9,729 nucleotides of DNA from JAUJNH01 sp038253125. Lineage in GTDB: Bacteria; Actinomycetota; Acidimicrobiia; Acidimicrobiales; JAUJNH01. The notes beneath the pieces were generated by a model. That model ran no database searches. It was given only the letters and a program-made list of their open reading frames with translations, and was not told where the DNA came from. The position numbers and the translations under genes are program-made. Positions 1 to 7,444 of this stretch are shown in pieces (the stretch's first letter is position 1; each line of letters begins with the position of its first letter). The stretch lies in assembly GCA_038253125.1 (NCBI GenBank), contig JBBSHM010000090.1, positions 1 to 9,729 of the forward strand. The letters are read 5' to 3'.

Positions 1-100
1 CCCCCGGGGGGTGGCCCCCGGGGGGGGGGGGGGGGGGGGGGGCCCCGCCGGGGCCCCCCGGGGCCTGGCCCCCCCGGGGGGGGGGGGGGGCCCCCGCCCC
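1..100. repeat. Extreme G/C homopolymer tract, probably a sequence artefact
   Basis: The stretch is almost only G and C in long runs, including 23 consecutive G at 20-42 and 15 consecutive G at 76-90. In the reading frame of the downstream partial gene it would encode Gly/Pro runs without a stop, so a genuine Gly-rich linker or G-quadruplex-forming tract is not excluded. Poly-G runs at a contig edge are, however, a familiar signature of two-colour sequencing chemistry or of assembly through low-complexity sequence. Confidence 0.75.
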
Positions 101-518
101 CGCCGCGGGTGCCGGCGCCGCCGGCGCGGCCGGTGCGGGTGCGGGTGCTGGTGCGGGTGCTGCGGCGGGCCCGAGTGACGGCGGAGGGAAGGGTGGCGGC
201 GCGGGATCGGGGTCGGGCAGCGGGAACGCGGCCCGTGAGAACGGCGGCGGCTCCACCGGTGGCGGCGCCCGGGGCAGCCTCCAGGGGCCGCCGGGCAAGC
301 CCAAGGAGCAGGTCTACGTGCCCGGCGTCTTCGGCGCCGGCCGAAGCCGGGAGGTCGAGGGCGGTGGCGCAGGCCCCGGTGCCGATGCCGGCCTGGTGCC
401 CTACGAGCAGGTTTACGCCCAGTACCGCGCCGCCGCCCTCAGCCAGGTCGACCGGGCCCAGGTGCCCAGCCAGGTGCGGGATCTCCTGCGCCGCTACTTC
501 GAGGAGACCGGACGATGA
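3..518 (+). CDS. C-terminal part of an unrecognised Gly/Ala-rich protein, first gene of the MoxR operon (5' end outside window)
   Basis: The frame is open from the left edge to a TGA at 516-518, so this is the 3' part of a longer gene. The first ~30 codons lie in extreme G/C homopolymers and cannot be trusted. Next comes a low-complexity linker (Ala-Gly repeats, then Gly/Ser/Asn-rich) to about position 300, and then a more ordinary segment containing VYVPGVFGAG. The last ~40 residues are charged and aromatic (VPYEQVYAQYRAAALSQVDR...LLRRYFEETGR) and look like a folded helical tail; I believe similar tails occur in proteins encoded before MoxR genes, but this is from memory. The TGA overlaps the ATG of the MoxR gene (ATGA, 515-518). 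The linker could tether an N-terminal membrane or extracellular part to this tail. No function is assigned. The coding call rests on the uninterrupted frame, the coupling to the next gene and the sensible C-terminal composition. Confidence 0.7.
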   Translation, partial: PGGWPPGGGGGGGAPPGPPGAWPPRGGGGAPAPAAGAGAAGAAGAGAGAGAGAAAGPSDGGGKGGGAGSGSGSGNAARENGGGSTGGGARGSLQGPPGKPKEQVYVPGVFGAGRSREVEGGGAGPGADAGLVPYEQVYAQYRAAALSQVDRAQVPSQVRDLLRRYFEETGR

Positions 519-1549
519 CGGAGATGGCGGCGGAGACGCCGACGGTGACCGACCAGCCGGTCGAGGGGGATCCAGCCATGGAGCCCGAGCGGTTCCGCGA
601 GGTGGCGGACGCCATCGAGGCCGAGCTGGGCCGGCTCATGGTGGGCCAGCACGACGTCATCCGGTCCACGCTCATCGCCCTGATCGCCGGCGGCCACGTG
701 CTGCTCGAGGGCGTGCCCGGCCTCGGCAAGACCATGCTGGTGCGGTCCCTGGCCGCGGTGTTCGACCTGAGCCACGCCCGGGTGCAGTTCACCCCCGATC
801 TCATGCCGGCCGACATCACCGGCACCCAGATCGTCACCGAGGACGAGCACGGCCGGCGGCGCTTCGAGTTCCAGCCAGGGCCCGTCTTCACCAACCTCCT
901 CCTGGCCGACGAGATCAACCGGGCCACGCCCAAGACCCAGAGCGCGCTGCTCGAAGCCATGCAGGAGCACCAGGTCACCACGGGCACCGCGTCCCGGCCG
1001 CTGCCGGCCCCCTTCTTCGTGCTCGCCACCCAGAACCCGATCGAGCTCGAGGGCACCTACCCCCTCCCCGAAGCCCAGCTCGACCGGTTCTTCTTCAAGC
1101 TGGTGCTGCCGTTCCCCGACGACGACCAGCTGGCCGAGATCGCCGTGCGCACCACCGGCCCGGCGCAGATCACGCTGGCGCCCGCGGCCACGGTCGCCGA
1201 CCTCGCCGCCATGTCCACGCTGAGCCGCCAGGTCCCGATGGCCAAGCACGTGCTGCAGCACGCCACCCGCCTGGTGTCGGGCACCCACCCCGCCCGCGAC
1301 CACGCGCCCGAGGAGGTGCGCCGCTACATCCGCTTCGGGGCCAGCCCACGGGGGCTGCAGACGATCGTGCTGGCCAGCCGCATCCGGGCGCTGCTCGACG
1401 GACGCTTCAACGTCAGCATCGAAGACCTGGGCGCGGTGGCCGTGCCGGCGCTGCGCCACCGGCTGTTCCTGAACTTCGAGGCCGACGCCGCCGGGGTCGG
1501 CGCCGACGAGGTGGTGCGGGCCGTCGTCACCAGCCTCCAGCCGCGGTGA
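515..1549 (+). CDS. moxR: MoxR-family AAA+ ATPase
   Basis: A 344-residue AAA+ ATPase of the MoxR family. These hexameric ATP-dependent chaperones act with vWA proteins to mature or activate membrane or periplasmic complexes. Visible motifs: Walker A GVPGLGKT (residues 66-73), the MoxR-typical FTPDLMPADITG (92-103), Walker B LLLADEINR (128-136), sensor 1 ATQNP (171-175), the EAQLDRF arginine-finger segment (186-192) and sensor 2 GASPRGLQ (275-282). All catalytic motifs look intact and the length is normal for the family. The ATG at 515 overlaps the upstream stop and has a good AGGAG at 502-506, 8 nt away, so it is preferred over the internal ATGs. The stop overlaps the GTG start of the DUF58 gene. 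The neighbours (DUF58 and vWA genes) fit the standard MoxR cluster. The family assignment is near certain, but the substrate of this member is unknown. Confidence 0.97.
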   Translation: MTEMAAETPTVTDQPVEGDPAMEPERFREVADAIEAELGRLMVGQHDVIRSTLIALIAGGHVLLEGVPGLGKTMLVRSLAAVFDLSHARVQFTPDLMPADITGTQIVTEDEHGRRRFEFQPGPVFTNLLLADEINRATPKTQSALLEAMQEHQVTTGTASRPLPAPFFVLATQNPIELEGTYPLPEAQLDRFFFKLVLPFPDDDQLAEIAVRTTGPAQITLAPAATVADLAAMSTLSRQVPMAKHVLQHATRLVSGTHPARDHAPEEVRRYIRFGASPRGLQTIVLASRIRALLDGRFNVSIEDLGAVAVPALRHRLFLNFEADAAGVGADEVVRAVVTSLQPR

Positions 1550-2448
1550 CCCTGGCACCGCCGCTGGTGGCCGAGGTGCCGTCGCTCCTGAGCCCGGAAG
1601 AGCTGTCGTCGCTGGCCCGCCTCCAGCTCCAGTACCGCCGCCCCCACCGCGGCGCCCACCCCGGTGAGCGCCGATCGCCGCGGGTGGGCCAGTCGCCGGA
1701 GTTCGCCGACTTCCGCTCCTACGCGGCCGGCGACGACCTCCGCCGCCTCGACTGGCAGGCCTTCGCCCGCTTCGACCGGCTGATCGTGCGCCTCGACGTG
1801 GCTGAGGAGGAGGCCGCCCTCAACATCGTTCTCGACGCCAGCGCCTCCATGGCCTTCGGCTCGCCGGCCAAGTGGCCGGCCGCCCGCCGGCTGGCCGCCG
1901 CCCTCGCCCTGGTAGGCCTGGCCGAGATGGACCGCGTGGCGGTCGGCGTGCTGCGGCGCGACGGCCCGCACACCCCGCATCTGCGGCGGGGTGGGGGGGC
2001 CGGCCGCGTCCTGAGCTTCCTGGCCGGACTCGAGCCGGACGGACCCGCAGGCCCCGGCGACCTCGCCTCGCTGCGGTGGCTGCGACCCGGCATGACCATC
2101 GTCATCTCCGACTTCCTGTCCGATGATCCGTGGTCCGCCGCCCTGGCCGGCCTCCGCCTGGCCCGCCACGAGCCGGTGCTGTGGCAGGTGCTGGCGCCCG
2201 AGGAGGAGCACCCTGACCTCGACGGCGACCTCGTGCTGTGCGACGTCGAGTCGGCCGGCGAGATGGAGCTCACCGTCACCCCGAGGCTGGTGCGCGAGTA
2301 CCTCGCCGCCCTGGCCGAGCACCGCCGGGGGCTCCGCCAGCAGGCTGGCGCGGCGGCCGGCCGGTTCCTCAACACCCTGAGCGGCGACGACGTGCCCAGC
2401 TCGGTGCTGGCCGGGCTGCAGGCCGGCCTGCTGCGCAGGCGGGCCTGA
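1546..2448 (+). CDS. DUF58 domain protein (vWA-like, MoxR-associated)
   Basis: A 300-residue protein of the DUF58 family, almost always encoded directly after MoxR and thought to be its vWA-like partner. The diagnostic block YAAGDDLRRLDW begins at residue 59 and is followed by LIVRLDVAEEE and then by LDASASM, whose D97-x-S99-x-S101 is a MIDAS-type metal-binding motif. A later VISDFLSDD segment fits the second metal-site loop of the vWA fold. No convincing membrane span is seen, so the protein is probably cytoplasmic. I chose GTG 1546 because it overlaps the MoxR stop (GTGA, 1546-1549); GTG 1567 and 1576 are in-frame alternatives. There is no clear ribosome binding site, which fits translational coupling. 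The frame also runs open far upstream through MoxR, but that part is out of frame with the real genes and is not coding. Confidence 0.95.
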   Translation: MTLAPPLVAEVPSLLSPEELSSLARLQLQYRRPHRGAHPGERRSPRVGQSPEFADFRSYAAGDDLRRLDWQAFARFDRLIVRLDVAEEEAALNIVLDASASMAFGSPAKWPAARRLAAALALVGLAEMDRVAVGVLRRDGPHTPHLRRGGGAGRVLSFLAGLEPDGPAGPGDLASLRWLRPGMTIVISDFLSDDPWSAALAGLRLARHEPVLWQVLAPEEEHPDLDGDLVLCDVESAGEMELTVTPRLVREYLAALAEHRRGLRQQAGAAAGRFLNTLSGDDVPSSVLAGLQAGLLRRRA

Positions 2449-2451
2449 GCC

Positions 2452-4257
2452 GTGCACCTCCTCGTCCCGGCCGCCGCCGCCGCCCTCCTGGCCGTGCCGG
2501 CCATCGTCGCCCTGTACTTCCTGAAGGTCAGCCGGCCGAAGCACCCGGTGTCGTCGCTGCTGTTCTGGCGCCAGCAGACGATCGACCGCCAGGCCAACGC
2601 CCCGTGGCAGCGGCTGCGGGTCAGCCTGCTCCTGCTGCTGCAGCTGGTCGTGGCGTTGGCGCTGGCCTTGGCGGTGATGCGGCCGGGCTTTGCCCGGTCC
2701 CCGGCCGTCGCCTCCACCACGATCGTGCTGCTCGACGGATCCCCGTCGATGCTGGCCACCGACGTCCGGCCCAACCGCTTCAGCGTGGCCGTCGACGCCG
2801 CCCGCGGCATGACCAAGGAGGTGGGGGGTTCCCGCCAGATGGCCGTGGTGCTGCTCGGCGACCACGCCCGGCTGCTGGCCCCACCCACGTCCAGCCGGGG
2901 CACCCTGCGGCGGGCCCTCAGCCAGGCTCGGGCACCGGCTCAGACGGCCAACCTGGGCGAGGGCATCTCGGTGGCCAACGCCCTCCTGTCCGGCCGGCCC
3001 GGCGGATCGGTGGTCCTGGTGAGCGACGGCCACTTCGCCGTGCCCAACCCGGCCCCGCGGGTGGCGGCGCCGTTGCGGTACTGGTCGGTGGGCTCGGGGG
3101 GCGAGAACGTCGGCATCGAAGCGGTCAGCCGCCAGGCCGATGGCCTCGCCACCGTGCGCGTGACCAACACCGGGCGCGAGCAGCACGACCTGCAGCTCGA
3201 GCTCCGGGCCGATGGTCAGCTGGTCGACGTTCTGCCCGTGCAGGTCGGGCCCAACGGGTCCGCCGACGTCGACTGGCCGGGCCTGCCGAAGGGCACCGCG
3301 GTCCTCGAGGCCCGCCTCACCCCGGGCGACGCCTTCGCCCTCGACGACACCGCCTGGTTGGTCACCGAGGACACCGCACACCGGCGGGCCCTCCTGGTGA
3401 CGGCGGGCAACGGCTTCCTCCAGCGGGCCCTGCAGCTCCGAGGCGACCTCGACGTCACCGTCGTGAAGCCGGAGGACCAGAGGCCGGGCGCCTATGACCT
3501 GTACGTCTTCGACGGGTTCGTCCCGCCCGGTGAGCTTCCCCATCCCGCCCTCCTCGTCAACCCGCCCCAGGGGGCCGGCCCGCTGCCGCCCGACGTCGAG
3601 GCCGACCCCGGTGCTGTTCTCCCGGCTGATCCCCGTGACCCGCTGCTGCGCTACGTGTCGGTGAAGGACGTCCACGTCCAGGCCGCCTCTCGCGTGCCAC
3701 CCCTGTCCGGGTGGCGGACGGTGCTGGCGGCGGAGAACGGGCCGTTGCTGCTGGTGACCAAGGACGAGCCACGGCTGGCGCAGATCACCTTCGACATCCA
3801 CCGCTCCGACCTGCCGCTGCGGCCGGCGTTCCCGGTGCTCGTCCAGAACCTCGTCACCCACCTGCTGGGGAGCGGCTTCGCCAACCAGACCTTCCCCGTC
3901 GGCGAGCCGCTCCAGCTGGCGGCCGACGACGGCGTGCAAGCCCTCGACGTGCGCGGACCCGGTGAGCTCCACGCCACCCTCAAGCCGCCGTTCCCGGCCA
4001 CCTTCGACGCCACCGCGGAACCCGGCGTCTACACCGTGCGCCAGCTCGGCTCCCAGAACGACCAGGTCCGCCGCTTCGTCGTGCAGCTCGACGTCGTCGA
4101 GCAGTCGCAGATCGCCCCGGGGGCAGGTCCCGCCCTGGAGGCGGCACCGGGCCGGACGGGTCGGGCGCCACCCTCCACCTCAGAGCTGTGGCCGTGGCTG
4201 GCCGCGCTGGCCCTGATGGTCGTCTCGGTGGAGTGGGTGGTGTTCCTCCGCCGATGA
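2452..4257 (+). CDS. BatA-like membrane protein: two N-terminal TM helices, vWA domain, GATase-like region, C-terminal TM helix
   Basis: A 601-residue protein. It starts with a hydrophobic helix (about residues 3-24), then the BatA N-terminal signature around PKHPVSSLLFW (29-39), then a second helix (about 57-77). A vWA domain follows, with MIDAS residues D95-G-S97-P-S99, T165 and S191-D192-G193, so metal-dependent ligand binding looks possible. After Ig-like sequence, residues ~300-480 (HRRALLVTAG ... ITFDIHRSDLPL ... LVQNLVTHLL) resemble the amidotransferase-like fold found in BatA-type proteins; I see no catalytic triad. A final helix (about 579-598) ends in RR. The bulk probably faces the cell exterior, held by both ends. 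GTG 2452 lies 3 nt after the DUF58 stop; the Shine-Dalgarno is weak, so coupling is likely. The stop overlaps the next gene's ATG (ATGA, 4254-4257). Bat proteins were named for Bacteroides aerotolerance, and that role cannot be carried over here. Confidence 0.92.
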   Translation: MHLLVPAAAAALLAVPAIVALYFLKVSRPKHPVSSLLFWRQQTIDRQANAPWQRLRVSLLLLLQLVVALALALAVMRPGFARSPAVASTTIVLLDGSPSMLATDVRPNRFSVAVDAARGMTKEVGGSRQMAVVLLGDHARLLAPPTSSRGTLRRALSQARAPAQTANLGEGISVANALLSGRPGGSVVLVSDGHFAVPNPAPRVAAPLRYWSVGSGGENVGIEAVSRQADGLATVRVTNTGREQHDLQLELRADGQLVDVLPVQVGPNGSADVDWPGLPKGTAVLEARLTPGDAFALDDTAWLVTEDTAHRRALLVTAGNGFLQRALQLRGDLDVTVVKPEDQRPGAYDLYVFDGFVPPGELPHPALLVNPPQGAGPLPPDVEADPGAVLPADPRDPLLRYVSVKDVHVQAASRVPPLSGWRTVLAAENGPLLLVTKDEPRLAQITFDIHRSDLPLRPAFPVLVQNLVTHLLGSGFANQTFPVGEPLQLAADDGVQALDVRGPGELHATLKPPFPATFDATAEPGVYTVRQLGSQNDQVRRFVVQLDVVEQSQIAPGAGPALEAAPGRTGRAPPSTSELWPWLAALALMVVSVEWVVFLRR

Positions 4258-7082
4258 GAGGCATCACCCTGCTCCGACCCTCGCTGCTCGTCCTGCTGCT
4301 GCTGGTGCCCGCCGCCTGGTGGGCGTGGCGACGCTGGCCGCCCCCGCTGGCGGCCCGCCCGTCGCGGTTCGTCCTGGCGCTGCGGCTCATGGTGGTGGTG
4401 CTGCTGGTGCTGGCCCTCGCCGGCCTCCGGGTAACCCGCCAGCCGACGGGGCGGGCGGTGGTGGCGGTGGTCGACGTGTCCGACAGCGCGTCGGGCGCCA
4501 CCGACGTCGCCACCTCCGCCGTGCGCGACCTCGCCAGCGCCAGGGGCGCCGACGACCTGTTCGGGCTCGTGACGTTCGGGCGTGACGCCCATGTCGAGGT
4601 GGCGCCGACCCGCACCCCCCTGTTCAACGGCTTCCAGACCAGGCCCGATCCGACCTACAGCGACCTGGGCGGGGCGCTCGAGCTGGCCGCCAACCTCATC
4701 CCGGACGGCTACGGCCGACAGCTGGTGCTGCTCTCCGACGGCCGCCAGAACCTGGGTGACGCCGCCGCCGTCGTGGCCCGGTTGCGGGCCCGGGCGGTCA
4801 GGGTCGATGTGGTGGCGATCGGCAGCGAGCCGGCTGCGGAGTCGATGATCGTGGCGCTCGACGCCCCCTCACAGCCGCGGGAGAGCCAGACCATCACCGC
4901 CACGGCCCGGTTGCGGTCCACGACAGAGGCAAGCGGCAGCCTGTCGCTGCAGGTTGACGGCCAGCAGGTGGCCAGCGATGCGGTCACCGTAAACCCGGGC
5001 AGCGCGGGGCACCCCTTCACCCTGAACGGCCTGAAGCCGGGGCTGCACCGCCTGCGGGCCGTCCTCGACGCCAGGCCCGACTCCCGCTCGGAGAACAACG
5101 TGGCCGAGGCCGTGGTCCGGGTGTTGGGCCAACCGGCCGTGCTCGTGCTCGAGGGGGCGCCGGGCGGAGGCGCCAACGTCAGCGCCGCGCTCGGCGCCGC
5201 CGGCATGCGCACCGAGACCCGGCCGTCGGAGCAGACGCCGACCGACCCGGCGGCGCTCGCCGCCTACGACAGCATCGTCGTCGCCGACGCACCGGCCGAC
5301 GCCTTCCCCGACAAGGCCCTGCCAGCCATCGCCGCTACCGTCAGCGACCTCGGCCGTGGGCTGGTAGCCATCGGGGGCGGCACGTCGTACGGCCCGGGCG
5401 GCTGGGAGGGGACCAGCCTGGAAAAGGCGTTGCCGCTGCGCATGGACCTGCCCCGCCGCAAGGAGAAGCCGGCCTTGGCCGTCGTCGTCGCCCTGGAGAC
5501 GATGGAGTACCCCGAGGGCGACCGGGTGGAGCTGGGCGCCCTGCAGTCGGTGCTCGACCAGCTGGGCCCCGAGGACGAGCTGGGCATCGTGAACATGCAC
5601 GGCCTCGGCAGCTTCTTCAGCGTGCCGCTGGCACCGGTGACCGACAAGGCCGGCATCCTCAGCCGGATCGTCGAGTCGGAGCTGGGTGACCCCGACGGCT
5701 ACGGCCAGTCCCTGGAGATGGGCCTGGATGCGCTCTCCCGGAGCACCGCGGCCACCAAGCACCTCATCGCCATCGGCGACGGCGATGAGGTCGCCGACAT
5801 CTCCCGCTATCCCGCCCTGTTCGCCAAGGCCCCGGGGGTGACGGTGTCGGTGGTCGGGGTCAACGCCGACGGGTCGGCCCCTTTCATGCAGCACATGCGT
5901 GACATGGCCAAGCTGGGTGGCGGTCGCTACTACCAGGCCGACGACGCCACCGACGTGCCGGAGATCCTGCTCAAGGCCAGCAAGGCAGCCCTGCGGCCGT
6001 GGTTCGAGCAGGACCCGTTCTTCCCGCGGGTGACGTCCTCGGGGGACCTCCTCGGAGGTGTCCCGCTCGACGCCTTCCCGCAGCTCGGCGGCTACGTGGT
6101 GACGACGCCGAAGGGCGAGGCCGACGTGGCCCTCACCAGCCCCAAGGGTGACCCGGTGCTGGCCAGCTGGAGTCACGGGCTCGGCCGGTCTGTCGCCTGG
6201 ACCAGCGACGCCCGGGGCCGCTGGACCAGGGACCTGCTGGCGTCACCGGTCGGGGCCGCCCTGTTCGCCCGCATGGTGGCGTGGACGCTGCCGGGGGCCT
6301 CGCCCGAAGGTGTCGACATCGAGGCGGTCCCGGCCGGCGACGGCCTCGACCTCACGGTCACCGGCGCGGAACGGGGCGGGGAGATCGAGGTGACCGCGCT
6401 CGGCCCGGACCTCACCAAGGCGACGACCCAGCTGCGCAGCACCCAACCCGGGCGGTGGGAGGGGCGGGTGCCGGCGCCGCAGCTGGGCACCTACGTGCTG
6501 CGGGCCGAGGTGCAGCGGGGCGGCTCGCCGGTCGGCCGGGCCGAGACTCTGGTGACCGTGCCGTACTCACCCGAGTACCTCGAACTGGGCCGCGACGACG
6601 CCCTGCTCCGCCAGCTCGCCCGCCAGGGCGGCTCCCTGCTCACCACCGCGCCAGACGCCTGGAAGAACCAGTTGCCACCGCTGGCGGTGCGGAGCGACGT
6701 GTTCTTCCTGCTTCTGCTGGCCGCCGTGGTGCTGTGGCCCGCCGAGGTGGCCGTCCGCCGCCTGAGCCTCAGCCCCCGCGGCCTCCTCAGCCTGCTCGGC
6801 GCCATCGTGAGGTTCCGCCGCCCCAAGGGCATCGAGGTGGTGGTGCCACCCTCGGTGTCCCGCCTACGGGAACGCCTCGACACCCACCGCCGCCGCGACC
6901 CCCCAGAACCGCCTGCGGTCGAGGCCGACACGCCGCCGGAGCCGGCTCCCACACCAGCGCCGGCTCCACCTGCCCGGGCCCGGCGCCGTCAGACCGAGGA
7001 GTCGGAGGAATCGACATCTGCCCGCCTTCTCGACGCCAAGCGTCGGCGCGAGGGCGACGAGCAACGCCAGGCGGCTGAATGA
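4254..7082 (+). CDS. Large membrane protein with two vWA-like domains flanking a glutamine-amidotransferase-like domain
   Basis: A 942-residue protein. Two N-terminal helices (about 6-25 and 36-56) precede a vWA domain with an intact MIDAS: D74-V-S76-D-S78, Y135-S136-D137 in the third loop and S161-D162-G163. Residues ~293-401 match the GATase1-like domain of this family (AIGGGTSYGPGGWEG, 372-386); no catalytic Cys is evident. A second vWA-like domain (~405-600) keeps the fold signature (LGIVNMHGLGSFFSVPLAPVTDK, then ELGGGRYY-like KLGGGRYYQADD) but has VVVALETMEY where DxSxS is expected. The next part is Ig-like, then a helix at ~816-834, then a Lys/Arg- and Pro-rich cytoplasmic tail ending near SARLLDAKRRRE (922-933). 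The ATG at 4254 overlaps the upstream stop; an in-frame GTG at 4188 lies inside the preceding gene and is rejected. It is the last clear gene of the operon. The architecture suggests a membrane partner of the MoxR/DUF58 pair. Confidence 0.92.
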   Translation: MRGITLLRPSLLVLLLLVPAAWWAWRRWPPPLAARPSRFVLALRLMVVVLLVLALAGLRVTRQPTGRAVVAVVDVSDSASGATDVATSAVRDLASARGADDLFGLVTFGRDAHVEVAPTRTPLFNGFQTRPDPTYSDLGGALELAANLIPDGYGRQLVLLSDGRQNLGDAAAVVARLRARAVRVDVVAIGSEPAAESMIVALDAPSQPRESQTITATARLRSTTEASGSLSLQVDGQQVASDAVTVNPGSAGHPFTLNGLKPGLHRLRAVLDARPDSRSENNVAEAVVRVLGQPAVLVLEGAPGGGANVSAALGAAGMRTETRPSEQTPTDPAALAAYDSIVVADAPADAFPDKALPAIAATVSDLGRGLVAIGGGTSYGPGGWEGTSLEKALPLRMDLPRRKEKPALAVVVALETMEYPEGDRVELGALQSVLDQLGPEDELGIVNMHGLGSFFSVPLAPVTDKAGILSRIVESELGDPDGYGQSLEMGLDALSRSTAATKHLIAIGDGDEVADISRYPALFAKAPGVTVSVVGVNADGSAPFMQHMRDMAKLGGGRYYQADDATDVPEILLKASKAALRPWFEQDPFFPRVTSSGDLLGGVPLDAFPQLGGYVVTTPKGEADVALTSPKGDPVLASWSHGLGRSVAWTSDARGRWTRDLLASPVGAALFARMVAWTLPGASPEGVDIEAVPAGDGLDLTVTGAERGGEIEVTALGPDLTKATTQLRSTQPGRWEGRVPAPQLGTYVLRAEVQRGGSPVGRAETLVTVPYSPEYLELGRDDALLRQLARQGGSLLTTAPDAWKNQLPPLAVRSDVFFLLLLAAVVLWPAEVAVRRLSLSPRGLLSLLGAIVRFRRPKGIEVVVPPSVSRLRERLDTHRRRDPPEPPAVEADTPPEPAPTPAPAPPARARRRQTEESEESTSARLLDAKRRREGDEQRQAAE

Positions 7083-7444
7083 CAGTTGAGGCCGCGCGGT
7101 ATGGCCCCGTCAGCTCTGGCTGCTCCGAGGGCACCCAGCGGACATCGGTCAGCGTTGCCCCTGAGCCTCGGCGGTGCTCGTCAGGATCAGCCGTGCTGAG
7201 CCGGGTGCTGGGGCGCCGCTGGGGCTCGCCCCTGCTCGTGATCGAGCGGGCCGTGCAGGAGCGGGCCAAGGCGCTGGCCCTCGACATGGCCCGCCCGGCG
7301 GGGAAGGACGCACTGCGGGCGCTACTCGACGACGAGGTCCGGCGCTGGGCGGCCGACGTGAAGGGGGGCCGTCCGGCGCGACGACCTGGCCGACCCGGCA
7401 TGGCGAGAGTGCGCGACGATGACAGGGTGACTGCGAGCGGCTAG
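7079..7444 (+). pseudogene. Possible frameshifted N-terminal fragment of a CpaF/TadA-type secretion ATPase
   Basis: A 121-codon frame whose ATG overlaps the previous stop (ATGA, 7079-7082). Its first ~38 codons have unlikely composition. The convincing part starts at GTG 7193, which has AGGA 6 nt upstream, and reads MLSRVLGRRWGSPLLVIERA followed by a helical, charged stretch around ALALDMARPAGKDALRALLD and DDEVRRWAADVKGG. This resembles, from memory, the N-terminus of actinobacterial CpaF/TadA ATPases, where the next words are usually like RPFDLADP. Here the frame loses sense at a run of six G (7363-7368). Reading one base later gives RRDDLADPAWREC, which stops at 7428-7430. The Walker motifs and the rest of a CpaF protein are absent, so nothing functional is expected if this identity is right. 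Alternatively it is a small unrelated protein translated from 7079 or 7193. The identification is tentative. Confidence 0.35.

Noticed and set aside
109..1545. Long plus-strand open frame in phase with the DUF58 gene, which would make it a 779-residue protein
   Set aside because: The part before 1546 is Arg/Pro/Ala-rich nonsense overlapping the clear MoxR gene in another frame. It is open only because stops are rare at this GC content; the DUF58 sequence begins at the coupled GTG.
1324..3972. 882-codon minus-strand open frame opposite the DUF58 and BatA-like genes
   Set aside because: The product is low-complexity His/Gly/Arg/Gln-rich with no motif. It mirrors strongly supported plus-strand genes and is a codon-bias shadow.
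4188..4253. Upstream GTG start for the large vWA gene
   Set aside because: It lies inside the preceding gene's C-terminal helix. The added residues are Gly/Arg-rich with no signal character, while ATG 4254 overlaps the stop and begins a proper membrane helix.
4869..6176. 435-codon minus-strand open frame opposite the large vWA gene
   Set aside because: The composition is typical of an antisense shadow, and the plus strand carries recognisable domains throughout.
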